From Bacteroidales bacterium UBA1800 (lineage in GTDB: Bacteria; Bacteroidota; Bacteroidia; Bacteroidales; VadinHA17): 32,439 bases of DNA. The stretch spans positions 1,426 to 33,864 of the forward strand of contig DCFQ01000082.1 of the NCBI GenBank assembly GCA_002319915.1, given 5' to 3'. The notes beneath the pieces are model-generated. The model was not told the origin of the DNA. It did not search any database and saw nothing but the letters and a program-made list of their open reading frames with translations. Positions 18,501 through 24,434 of the stretch are shown here, piece after piece (position 1 is the stretch's first letter; each line of letters begins with the position of its first letter). The position numbers and the translations under genes were made by a program.

Positions 18501-18861
18501 TGTTATCTGGAATGACAAGGGGAAGTTCACTTTTGAAAAGCTCCCGTTGTCACTCCAGTTCTCTCCTGTTGCAAAAATGATTACCGCTGATTTCAACGGC
18601 GACGGCTTCACGGATGTGTTACTTGGGGGGAATGACTATTCCTACGATGTATCAACAGGATTCTATGATGCCGAAAAAGGCACTCTCCTGCTGAGCAAAG
18701 GCAGGAGCCGGTCATTTGATGTCCTAAAGCCGTCTCAGAGCGGGATACTGCTTCAGGGGATGCTTCAGTCGCTGCAGTTCTTCAGTAGCGATACCTCACT
18801 TGTTGTGGCTGGATTCAACAGGGCCCCGGCAAAGGTGTTCCGCCTTAATCGGCTGAAATAA
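15565..18861 (+). CDS. Giant VCBS/FG-GAP lipoprotein with two propellers flanking an ASPIC/UnbV domain, copy 2
   Basis: This 1098-aa protein is a paralogue of the gene at 9653, with near-colinear sequence from signal to C-terminus. The lipobox is VISC (Cys16). It keeps the 7+7 calcium-loop layout: DLNNDGLED, DINNDGWAD, DYDLDGDLD, DINKDGYPD, DINNDGNPE, DYDNDGNKD and DLDNDGDLD before the UnbV domain (GNTMGIGAKVELW, DPVVHFGTG). After it come DLDGDGQED, DMDGDGDND, DFNNDGNIE, DYNRDGFKD, DFDQDGYDD, DLDLDGIID and DFNGDGFTD. All loops remain intact, suggesting selection to keep both propellers. It follows SusD2 by 98 nt and ends 32 nt from a convergent lipoprotein gene. A role as an alternative surface binding protein is inferred from context. 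Confidence 0.93.
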   Translation: MRKIFLLLLVVLVISCRKPPLFEPVSSNHSGVDFENKITETDSLNVMSYEYIYNGAGLGAGDLNNDGLEDLVFAGNQVSPRVYLNLGGFRFKDITANFEGMTNNQWYSGVSIVDINNDGWADVYLTSTESNNPLKCKNRLWINQGMKDGKGPFFREMAEQYGIADEHQSVAAAFLDYDLDGDLDLYVLNNTVNSRTMVAGYRPKIADGSALNNDRLYRNNGDGTFTDVTLQAGIVFEGFGLGIAVGDINKDGYPDIYVSNDFLSNDVLYINLGDGTFKNEIAKYLSYQSKSSMGDDMADINNDGNPEIYTLDMLPEYYYKKRQTINGFSYIFYEKDSAYNFEHQYLRNMLHLNNGFIGKELLPFSEIGQLLGLQQTEWSWSPLFADYDNDGNKDLIVARGYPKDLTDKEWTKYKVRFFDYLVDQQNVIDKAPPIRVPNIAFRNEGNLKFERKYDWLPDVPAYSYGASFVDLDNDGDLDYVTNNIDDKAFILRNTTMEKNRRKSHYLNIKLTGKNGNTMGIGAKVELWSGGNYQYIEHFLTRGYASSIDPVVHFGTGSSAVIDSVKVIWPAERCISVVKNLKADQTIGISEAYAHLSEPAGPSGAAVNSLLFAPSENSIDYVHGQNDFVDFYLRQTIIPHKFSQIGPRMAKGDLDGDGQEDLVIGATNKLPTEVYLKKGTRFVRSSLSGLCTPKEFTEADLVVADMDGDGDNDVIAVAGGYENKRESDYKHYMYENTNGSFVRKELPIPAFPASVVRPCDFNNDGNIELFVGSRVKRDTFPKAEPSWLIYNDKGKLRVDPSSEFDLGMVTDAVWTDYNRDGFKDLLVVRDMNSPVLLKNIDGKRLEVQNMPELEKYHGFWYSIIAGDFDQDGYDDYIVGNLGENAKFTASDKYPVNLYAIDLDLDGIIDPVTTAFWKDRNDKMTEYPVNYLDELFSQSTYFQKKFADFVTFSLTSFNDMIDKEIMKRLEMKLFVNTTSSYVIWNDKGKFTFEKLPLSLQFSPVAKMITADFNGDGFTDVLLGGNDYSYDVSTGFYDAEKGTLLLSKGRSRSFDVLKPSQSGILLQGMLQSLQFFSSDTSLVVAGFNRAPAKVFRLNRLK

Positions 18862-18893
18862 GACAACAAAGAGTATTTTCCGGCCCCGGCTTT

Positions 18894-19415
18894 TCAGATC
18901 TTTACCAGTTCGCCTCCCTGGTACCTGTATTTCACGATCTCGAGGCAGGACGAACACCAGTAAAGGGGAGTGTTGCGCGGCCGTGTATGGATCTGGGCCG
19001 TAATTACCCTGTCCTTAACCTCAAGAACATTCATATCGGATTCTATTGATTTGATCAGCAGGTATTTGCCATTTTTCTTCAGGATAACAAGGTGTTCTGT
19101 CAGATCCAGATCCTGCCCGCGGAGTGAAACAACCGAGACCAGAGCATCCGGATCGGAGTCTTCGTCAATCAGGCCGACAAATATCTTTGACGGATCTATT
19201 ATAAATTTTCTCTGATCATCACTGATTGCGATAATGCCGGTAGGAGAGACTGATTTTTTGGGAGATTTGAGCTGGGCTGAAACGTACTTCTCTGCAATTG
19301 CCGCCACTTTCTTCCTTATCCTGGCATCAGGTGTTTTATCATTTGATGAGCATCCGGCAAGTAAAGAAGCAATGATAACAAGGGAGATTATAAATCTGCG
19401 TGTCTTCATGATCAT
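18894..19415 (-). CDS. Small lipoprotein of unknown function
   Basis: This 173-aa product (171 aa if started at the second Met, 19409, which gives the more usual MKTRRFIISLV signal) has a clear lipobox LLAGC followed by SSNDK. I do not recognise a family. The mature part is a short alpha/beta domain with predicted strands such as KFIIDPSKIFVGLI, EHLVILKKNGKYLLIKSI and RVITAQIH, and a CSSC pair near the C-terminus (YWCSSCLEIVKYRYQGGEL). The CSSC could bind metal or form a disulfide. It is transcribed against its neighbours, sits between VCBS copy 2 and SusD3, and separates SusD3 from the other tandem modules. Confidence 0.75.
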   Translation of the reverse strand: MIMKTRRFIISLVIIASLLAGCSSNDKTPDARIRKKVAAIAEKYVSAQLKSPKKSVSPTGIIAISDDQRKFIIDPSKIFVGLIDEDSDPDALVSVVSLRGQDLDLTEHLVILKKNGKYLLIKSIESDMNVLEVKDRVITAQIHTRPRNTPLYWCSSCLEIVKYRYQGGELVKI

Positions 19416-19539
19416 TTTGTTTGTAGTTCTTAAAAGTATAACAAAAATCAGATTCGCTAAAATTTATGTAATTTAGGATTATAATGATACTTGGTTTAAT
19501 TCTTTATTCAAACCTATAATTACCAATAACTTAAAATAA

Positions 19540-21426
19540 ATGAAGAGTGGACGTATTGTTATATTATTAACAATAGTGACGCTGGTCCTGTCTTTAATTG
19601 CCGGCTGCGGCAAGGATTTTCTTGATGTCAGACCGGTTGGAGTGCTTAGTGATGATGTGTTTGCAACCGAGGAAGGTATCGACGATCTCCTTGTGGGCTG
19701 TTATGCATGCCTGGACGGCAGAAGCGGGATATGGGGGTGGGGATCGGCGGCTTCAAACTGGCTTTACGGCGATGTCCGCGGATTGACCGCAAACAAGGGT
19801 TCCGATGCCGGCGATTCATCACCAATACCTCCAATTCAGACCTTCAGTGAAAATCCAACCAACGGGTATCTGGAAGCGAAATGGAGATCAGTCTATGACG
19901 CCATCCAATGCTGCAACAGCGCCGTCCGGGTTACAAATCTGGCACTGAAAAAGGGAAAGATCACTCAGGCTAAAGCCGACTTGTTCCTGCAGCAGGCAAG
20001 GGTGCTCAGGGGATGGTATCACTTCGATGCATGGCGCATGTGGCAGAAGATACCGTATGTCGATGAAAACGCTGATGGAATAAAAGTTTCAAACACCACC
20101 GATGTCAGGGATAAAATAATTGAAGATCTCAGGCAGGGAACTCTTTTGCCGGACAATATGGGAGCTGTCGGCAGGTTCAATGGAACTGTTTCAAGGGTTA
20201 TCCTTGCCAAGGCACTTATGCAGATGTACCGCAATTACAGGGAAGCCCTTCCATTGCTTGAAGAGGCGAAGAACGGCACCAAGCCTGACGGATCTCCCAT
20301 AGGGCTGGCCCCGACTTACGGTGAGATATTTGATATTGTCAACAGGAACGGAATTGAAGCAATATATACTGTTCAGTATTCCGTAAATGACGGCTCCGGA
20401 GGAATCAACGGGGGATACGGTGAGGTTCTTAATTTCCCTTACAGACCTCATGGAGATGGCCCGGGAGGTGGGTGCTGCGGATTTTTCCAGCCTAACCAGG
20501 AGTATGTGAATTCATTCAGGACCTCCGGTGGGCTGCCTCTCCTGGATAATTCCTACAACGATGACCCTGTAATAAATGATGAGGGAGTTCCGGTCTCCAA
20601 CGACTGGGACCCGGCAACGGCTTATTCAAGAGGAACAATAGTTACGGTAATCGATCCTTCAGAACCGGCTTACAGGCAGCAGAAGGCATATGTATCACTA
20701 ATTGATTCGAATACCGGAAATGATCCCATTGATTCTCCCGCTGCGTGGGCCCTCCAATGGCAGGAAGATCCAGGGCCGCTTGATCCCCGTCTGGACTGGT
20801 CGGTAGGGAGAAGAGGTATTCCATATTGGGATTGGGGCATTCACACCGGAACCGACTGGATAAGGGCCCAGTATTATGCGGGTCCCTACAGCCCTAAGAA
20901 ACAGGTTTACAAAAAATCACAGGAAGGGATATACACTGATAACGGAGGCTGGACAAAGGGATTTACAGCAAATGGTTACAGGATGATCCGCTATGCTGAC
21001 CTTTTGCTGCTTTTGGCTGAGTGTCAGATCGAGACCGGCGACCTGGAGGGAGCCTGTGAAAATATTAATCTTATCCGAAGGAGAGCCGCAAATCCGGGCG
21101 GATTTGTCAAGGAAGCTGACGGAGTTACCAATTCCGCAAATTACCAGGTATCAGAATATCCTTCATTCCCTGGTATCGTTTATGCGAGGAAGACGCTCAG
21201 GATGGAACGCAAGCTGGAGTTGGGGATGGAAGGACACAGGTGGTTTGATCTTATTCGCTGGAGAACGGCTGTTGAGGAAGGCAACAGGGTACTGACCTAT
21301 GAAAAATCCAACGCCTGGGGGCAGTGGTGTTATGGGAGTGCCGCAGTTGGACAGGAGGACACCGTATTCCCTATTCCGCAGCGGCAGATCGACCTGAGCG
21401 GTGGCAGGCTGAAGCAGAACAGGTAG
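19540..21426 (+). CDS. SusD/RagB-family surface lipoprotein, copy 3, with CBM5/12-like insertion
   Basis: This 628-aa protein has a lipobox IAGC (Cys23) followed by GKDFLDVRPVG, the intact SusD N-terminal hallmark. The core matches SusD1 closely (LRGWYHFDAWRMWQ, YSVNDGSGG, SFRTSGGLPLLDNSYN, DPRLDWSVGRRGIPYWDWG, MERKLELGMEGHRWFDLIRW), and the C-terminus is canonical (FPIPQRQIDLSGGRLKQN). It is 50 residues longer than SusD1. The excess is one block at about residues 350-408, DNA 20587-20763, replacing a short PFTPD segment. The block (WDPATAYSRGTIVTV, YVSLIDSNTGNDP, SPAAWALQW) resembles the CBM5/12-type chitin/cellulose-binding fold. No VCBS gene follows this copy. A weak promoter could be TTG 19491-19493 with TATAATTA 19515-19522. 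It is probably a SusD lid with altered ligand range. Confidence 0.95.
   Translation: MKSGRIVILLTIVTLVLSLIAGCGKDFLDVRPVGVLSDDVFATEEGIDDLLVGCYACLDGRSGIWGWGSAASNWLYGDVRGLTANKGSDAGDSSPIPPIQTFSENPTNGYLEAKWRSVYDAIQCCNSAVRVTNLALKKGKITQAKADLFLQQARVLRGWYHFDAWRMWQKIPYVDENADGIKVSNTTDVRDKIIEDLRQGTLLPDNMGAVGRFNGTVSRVILAKALMQMYRNYREALPLLEEAKNGTKPDGSPIGLAPTYGEIFDIVNRNGIEAIYTVQYSVNDGSGGINGGYGEVLNFPYRPHGDGPGGGCCGFFQPNQEYVNSFRTSGGLPLLDNSYNDDPVINDEGVPVSNDWDPATAYSRGTIVTVIDPSEPAYRQQKAYVSLIDSNTGNDPIDSPAAWALQWQEDPGPLDPRLDWSVGRRGIPYWDWGIHTGTDWIRAQYYAGPYSPKKQVYKKSQEGIYTDNGGWTKGFTANGYRMIRYADLLLLLAECQIETGDLEGACENINLIRRRAANPGGFVKEADGVTNSANYQVSEYPSFPGIVYARKTLRMERKLELGMEGHRWFDLIRWRTAVEEGNRVLTYEKSNAWGQWCYGSAAVGQEDTVFPIPQRQIDLSGGRLKQNR
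20587..20763 (+). other. CBM5/12-like module inserted in SusD3
   Basis: This segment encodes about 59 residues absent from the aligned positions of SusD1 and SusD2. It shows the order W-D-P-A-T-A-Y...G-x-x-V...Y-V-S-L-x-x-x-N-T-G-N-x-P...S-P-A-A-W-A-L, which follows the aromatic and NTG/SPxxW pattern of carbohydrate-binding family 5/12 modules. The flanks rejoin the SusD alignment at PGPLDPRLDW. The module call is pattern recognition without a profile search. Confidence 0.6.
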
Positions 21427-21430
21427 GGGA

Positions 21431-21576
21431 AAGGCGTAAGGCATAAGGCGTCAGGCGCAAAAGCCCCCTTTAGGGGGTTGGGGGCGGCTGCATGAGTAGT
21501 GAGTAGTGAGTAGTGAGCAGTGAGGACTGAATTGCAAACACAATAAGTGAGCTCCCCCTTTTGGGGATTGGGGGCG
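21431..21576. repeat. Intergenic repeat cluster: two heptamer arrays and two GC-rich palindromic elements
   Basis: Between susD3 and the thiamine pyrophosphokinase gene lie four heptamers of the form AAGGCGT (21431-21458, third and fourth base variants) and five of the form GAGTAGT (21494-21528, the last two degenerate). Each array is followed by a palindromic element: CCCCCTTTAGGGGG at 21464-21477 and CCCCTTTTGGGG at 21555-21566, both continuing as TTGGGGGCG. The palindromes could act as transcription terminators, but neither has a T run. The region has no gene. Confidence 0.8.
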
Positions 21577-21599
21577 CAGAATTAGTTTTTGTATCTTTA
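21568..21599 (+). promoter_or_regulatory. Possible promoter of the thiamine pyrophosphokinase gene
   Basis: TATCTTTA at 21592-21599 differs from TAnnTTTG at one position and is preceded by TTG at 21568-21570 after 21 nt. The -33 element falls inside the second GC-rich palindromic repeat, so the repeat may contribute to promoter activity. Confidence 0.4.
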
Positions 21600-21603
21600 A
21601 GCC

Positions 21604-22236
21604 ATGAAAATGCCTGGTTTTGGAACTGTTGTTATCCTGGCTGACGGAAGCTTCCCTGAACATTCTGTTCCGATTCAGTATCTGAAGGATGCTGATCATA
21701 TAATTTGCTGCGACGGAAGTGCCGCAGGACTGATCGACAGGGATATCATCCCTGAAGCCATAGTGGGTGATCTTGATTCTGTCAGTGAGGAAATATCTGC
21801 CAGGTACCGGAACAGGCTGTTCAAAGATACCGATAAGGAGACCAATGACCTGACGAAGGCTGTGAAATGGTGTATCGCTAAGGGATTCAGGGAGATACTT
21901 ATCCTTGGGGCCACGGGTAAACGCGAGGATCACACTCTCGGAAATATATCTCTTCTGGTTGAGTATGCCAGGGAAGCCGATGTGAAGATGGTGACCGATA
22001 CCGGGACTTTCATTCCATGCCTCGGCGGTTGCCGCTTTGACACTTTTCCCGGCCAGCAGGTCTCAATATTTTCAATTGACCCCGAAACTGAGATTTCAGC
22101 AGACGGCCTGAAGTATCCTATCAGAAAGAGAAAGCTGAAGAACTGGTGGGAGGCTACGCTTAACGAGGCAGTTGGCAACAGCTTCAGGCTTGACTTCACT
22201 GGCGGCAGGGTAATAGTCTTTCTGAAATTCAATTAG
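21604..22236 (+). CDS. thiN: Thiamine pyrophosphokinase
   Basis: This 210-aa cytoplasmic enzyme transfers pyrophosphate from ATP to thiamine to give thiamine diphosphate (EC 2.7.6.2). Family motifs are in order: ICCDGSAAGL near residues 34-43, VGDLDSV near 54-60, the DKETNDLTKAV acidic motif near 77-87, and LGATGKREDHTLGNI near 101-115. Together they form the nucleotide- and metal-binding centre of the N-terminal domain. The C-terminal beta-sandwich contributes the thiamine site. Length is normal for a bacterial stand-alone enzyme. The start could also be Met3 at 21610. No thiamine transporter or TPP riboswitch was seen beside it, so it is probably a single-gene unit for salvage of imported thiamine. 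Confidence 0.95.
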   Translation: MKMPGFGTVVILADGSFPEHSVPIQYLKDADHIICCDGSAAGLIDRDIIPEAIVGDLDSVSEEISARYRNRLFKDTDKETNDLTKAVKWCIAKGFREILILGATGKREDHTLGNISLLVEYAREADVKMVTDTGTFIPCLGGCRFDTFPGQQVSIFSIDPETEISADGLKYPIRKRKLKNWWEATLNEAVGNSFRLDFTGGRVIVFLKFN

Positions 22237-22246
22237 CACCCGGTTG

Positions 22247-22284
22247 CACAGAGGAACACGGAGAAGTCACAGAGTGCCACGGAG
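22247..22284. repeat. Dispersed CACRGAG element, copy A (single arm)
   Basis: Four heptamers CACAGAG, CACGGAG, CACAGAG and CACGGAG start at 22247, 22257, 22268 and 22278, giving spacings of 10, 11 and 10 bp. The element sits in the convergent gap between the thiamine pyrophosphokinase gene and the LuxR-type membrane protein gene. Only one arm is present, with no matching inverted arm. Confidence 0.8.
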
Positions 22285-22352
22285 TTTCAGGGTCGAAAAT
22301 TGTGAAAAAAAATTATCGTTTAACAATGCATTCAAGACGCAATGGCTTCTGG

Positions 22353-23282
22353 TCAATGTTTGAATTCCCTTACGACATTTATCAGCTGAACCCGGCTCTT
22401 TACATTCGTCTTAATATAGATCCTGTGCGTATGGTCCTTGACTGTCTGGAGGCTGATAAAGAGTTTCCCGGAGATCTCTTTATTGCTCAGACCGTTACAT
22501 ATCTCCATGATAATATCGGATTCTCTTGATGAGATATCATATTTTGAGCAGAAATCCTCAAAGGAGATATTCTTTGCTGAACTTGCGGCCATCGCCGGGA
22601 CAAGGGTGCCATAATTAAGATAGAAGGGGAGGAGGCTATTACCCGCGAAAAAGGCTATAATAAAAATAACAGCTATCCATTGCTGCCCGGAGTAAAAGAA
22701 GAGCGGAATACATTGCACCATCATTATAAGGAAAAGGGAGGGGGCGATTATCTTCCTGTCGTATTCGTGAATGACCGACCGGCCCCTGACTGAAAAGTGA
22801 ATCATGTAGGAGGCCAGGAACGAATATGCGAGGTTCAGCGCAATAAAATAGATCCTGAGGAAACTAAAGGCATTGATGGTTTTCTGCTTTATAATGATGT
22901 ATCCGATCACAAATAGGAGGATAAAGTTCGCAAGGAGGAAGCAGAGTACGAACCAGTTATTGTTGCTTCTTCCCGACAATCCCCTGGCAAGCCTGGTAAG
23001 CATCAGCCAGGCAAAGACAAGGAAAGGAAGTCCCAGCAGGACCGAAACATCAAGGAATCTTGACAGCAGGTCAGGTGCAATGAAAGGCGAAAGGAAAGTT
23101 TCAATGGCAACCCGGCCCCAGATCCCGTAGAATCCGAATGTGTAAATAAAGACCTGGTAATAAAGCAGGTCTGAGATAATTTCAGACTTATATGCGGTCC
23201 TGAGCCTCGACGCAAGGATGATCCCGCCGGCAGCCATTGCCACCGAAACCATAAAGATCAGGTAGAAGATCATTCTCAGCAT
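22353..23282 (-). CDS. Seven-helix membrane protein with C-terminal LuxR-type HTH domain
   Basis: This 309-aa protein has about seven hydrophobic segments (roughly residues 3-24, 43-62, 77-97, 109-131, 140-162, 178-198 and 203-222). A LuxR/GerE-type DNA-binding domain follows at about 247-307. The domain shows the expected SSRESDIIMEICNGLSNKEI, then GKLFISLQTVKDHTHRIYIK and VKSRVQLINVV, including the recognition helix. A membrane-anchored LuxR-type regulator would sense an envelope or membrane signal and act on nearby DNA without a phosphorelay; no receiver or kinase domain is present. It is transcribed divergently from the membrane protein at 23457. The 174-bp gap carries two matching palindromes, the natural candidate operator sites. 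Function is inferred from architecture. Confidence 0.88.
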   Translation of the reverse strand: MLRMIFYLIFMVSVAMAAGGIILASRLRTAYKSEIISDLLYYQVFIYTFGFYGIWGRVAIETFLSPFIAPDLLSRFLDVSVLLGLPFLVFAWLMLTRLARGLSGRSNNNWFVLCFLLANFILLFVIGYIIIKQKTINAFSFLRIYFIALNLAYSFLASYMIHFSVRGRSVIHEYDRKIIAPSLFLIMMVQCIPLFFYSGQQWIAVIFIIAFFAGNSLLPFYLNYGTLVPAMAASSAKNISFEDFCSKYDISSRESDIIMEICNGLSNKEISGKLFISLQTVKDHTHRIYIKTNVKSRVQLINVVREFKH

Positions 23283-23325
23283 GATATAAAGTTAAATAAA
23301 TCAGTGAAAATAAAAATACACTATG

Positions 23326-23341
23326 CACTACCAAAGTAGTG
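23326..23341. promoter_or_regulatory. Operator-like palindrome 1 (CACTAC-N4-GTAGTG)
   Basis: CACTACCAAAGTAGTG is a perfect inverted repeat with 6-bp arms, 44 bp upstream of the LuxR-type gene start. It also overlaps one arm of a longer inverted repeat, TACCAAAGT at 23329-23337 with ACTTTGGTA at 23350-23358. It is likely a binding site for the divergent regulator. Confidence 0.65.
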
Positions 23342-23372
23342 GGACAGGAACTTTGGTATGGCCTGGTAAAAT

Positions 23373-23388
23373 CACTACTATAGTATTG
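23373..23388. promoter_or_regulatory. Operator-like palindrome 2, overlapping the -33 box of the membrane protein gene
   Basis: CACTACTATAGTATTG has the same CACTAC-N4-GTAGTG layout as palindrome 1 with one mismatch, and contains the perfect 10-bp palindrome TACTATAGTA. Centres of the two sites are 47 bp apart. Its last three bases are the TTG of the adjacent promoter, so a bound regulator would directly affect RNA polymerase. Confidence 0.65.
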
Positions 23389-23418
23389 AACCCGTGTCAG
23401 CGGCCCGGTTTACTTTTG
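23386..23418 (+). promoter_or_regulatory. Bacteroidota-type promoter of the 23457 membrane protein gene
   Basis: TTG at 23386-23388 is followed after 22 nt by TACTTTTG at 23411-23418, an exact TAnnTTTG match. The start codon lies 39 nt further on. The -33 element is embedded in palindrome 2. Confidence 0.7.
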
Positions 23419-23456
23419 TTCCGTAAAGCAAACAACCAACTTAAAAACGAACGAAA

Positions 23457-24200
23457 ATGACAACACAAAACGAATACAAACTGGTCCCAACATTCGGAAA
23501 CAGCTTTGGAACTGGCTGGCGGGTAATGCTTGACAACTTTCTCCGCCTCCTTATCGTGATATTTGTACTTGCTGTGCTGACTGCCCCGATGAAGTTCAGC
23601 TACAAGTTCGACCCATCACATTTTAACTGGGCCCCGTGGCACTGGGACGGGAGCTGGAGGGAAATATTTGGTCTGGCTTCCCTCGGAGTGTTTGCAATGT
23701 TTTTTGGCTTTCTGGCACTTCTGTATTATTTCCTTGCCGTCCCGGTGTTGCAATATGGCGGCAAAATGATATTTGTACAAGCCGTCAGGAAGATAAAGCC
23801 CGAATTTGAATTGCTTATAAGGGGGTTCTGGGAGAACTACCTGAATATCATCCTGGCAAACCTGCTTGTTTTTGCCCTGGTGGTGCTCGGATTCTTTGCC
23901 CTCATCATTCCCGGGATAATTATTGCCTGCAGGCTCGCCTTCACACCATATATTATAATGGATAAAAAGCTCGACCCGATCGAGGCGGTCGAGCTCAGCT
24001 GGAAGCTGACAAGGGGACATGGATGGAGGATCTTCGCAATGGGCCTTGCTTCATTCTTCATCATTATCTTCGGCCTGTGCCTGTTCCTGGTCGGCGTCCT
24101 TCCGGCAGCCGTCTGGGTTTCAGGTTCCTTTGCCGCCCTCTATCAGTCCGTCCTTCTTCAGAAGGAAAAACCTGCCGTGGAGGAACAGGTAACTACGTGA
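23457..24200 (+). CDS. Multi-pass inner-membrane protein (DUF975/YciC-like)
   Basis: This 247-aa protein has hydrophobic segments at about residues 28-45, 72-97, 128-157 and 192-226. The pattern LVVLGFFALIIPGIIIACRL, then AFTPYIIMDKKLDPIEAVEL, then SWKLTRGHGWRIF is characteristic of the broad DUF975/YciC/glycerophosphodiester-phosphodiesterase-membrane-domain group. Those proteins are multi-helix membrane proteins of unknown role with an I-P-G motif and an amphipathic S-W-x-L-x-x-G segment. No enzymatic domain is attached. Divergent placement from the LuxR-type membrane regulator, with shared palindromes, suggests that it is the target of that regulator and takes part in an envelope response. 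The exact family assignment is uncertain. Confidence 0.8.
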   Translation: MTTQNEYKLVPTFGNSFGTGWRVMLDNFLRLLIVIFVLAVLTAPMKFSYKFDPSHFNWAPWHWDGSWREIFGLASLGVFAMFFGFLALLYYFLAVPVLQYGGKMIFVQAVRKIKPEFELLIRGFWENYLNIILANLLVFALVVLGFFALIIPGIIIACRLAFTPYIIMDKKLDPIEAVELSWKLTRGHGWRIFAMGLASFFIIIFGLCLFLVGVLPAAVWVSGSFAALYQSVLLQKEKPAVEEQVTT

Positions 24201-24220
24201 GAGATATTGATCTGTAAGAA

Positions 24221-24314
24221 CTTACACTGAGATTACGGAGGAGGCACGGAGTTTCACTGAGGTTAAAATTTAACCCAGGGTTGCTCTGTGCCTCCTTTGT
24301 GATCTCAGTGTTAC
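24221..24314. repeat. Dispersed CACRGAG element, copy B (complete long inverted repeat)
   Basis: Two arms of 46-47 bp (24221-24267 and 24269-24314) form a nearly continuous hairpin around a one-base centre; the innermost part is GGTTAAA/TTTAACC. Each arm has CACTGAG/CACGGAG/CACAGAG-like heptamers spaced 9-11 bp. The element lies just after the membrane protein gene and is followed by seven A residues. As RNA it would fold into a very long stem. Confidence 0.85.
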
Positions 24315-24348
24315 AAAAAAATTCCGTATATTTATCATTAGACATTAA

Positions 24349-24378
24349 TTGCAGAGTTTGTTATTTCCAGTAACTTTC
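24349..24378 (+). promoter_or_regulatory. Possible promoter of the OmpA-family gene
   Basis: TTG at 24349-24351 is followed after 19 nt by TAACTTTC at 24371-24378, one mismatch from TAnnTTTG. The leader to the ATG at 24435 would be about 50 nt. Confidence 0.35.
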
Positions 24379-24434
24379 ATATTGGAAAGACCTGAACCTT
24401 TCGGTAATCGTATGATATTTTAATTCTGTATGAT

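Noticed and set aside
21427..21603. TPP riboswitch upstream of thiN
   Set aside because: The conserved THI-box core sequences are absent; the region is explained by heptamer arrays and palindromes.
21451..21933. Open frame of 160 codons on the minus strand
   Set aside because: It runs through the intergenic repeats and antisense to the thiamine pyrophosphokinase, whose motifs are clear; the translated repeats give low-complexity sequence.
22302..22529. Open frame of 75 codons on the plus strand
   Set aside because: It overlaps the LuxR-type HTH coding region in antisense and shows no recognisable features.
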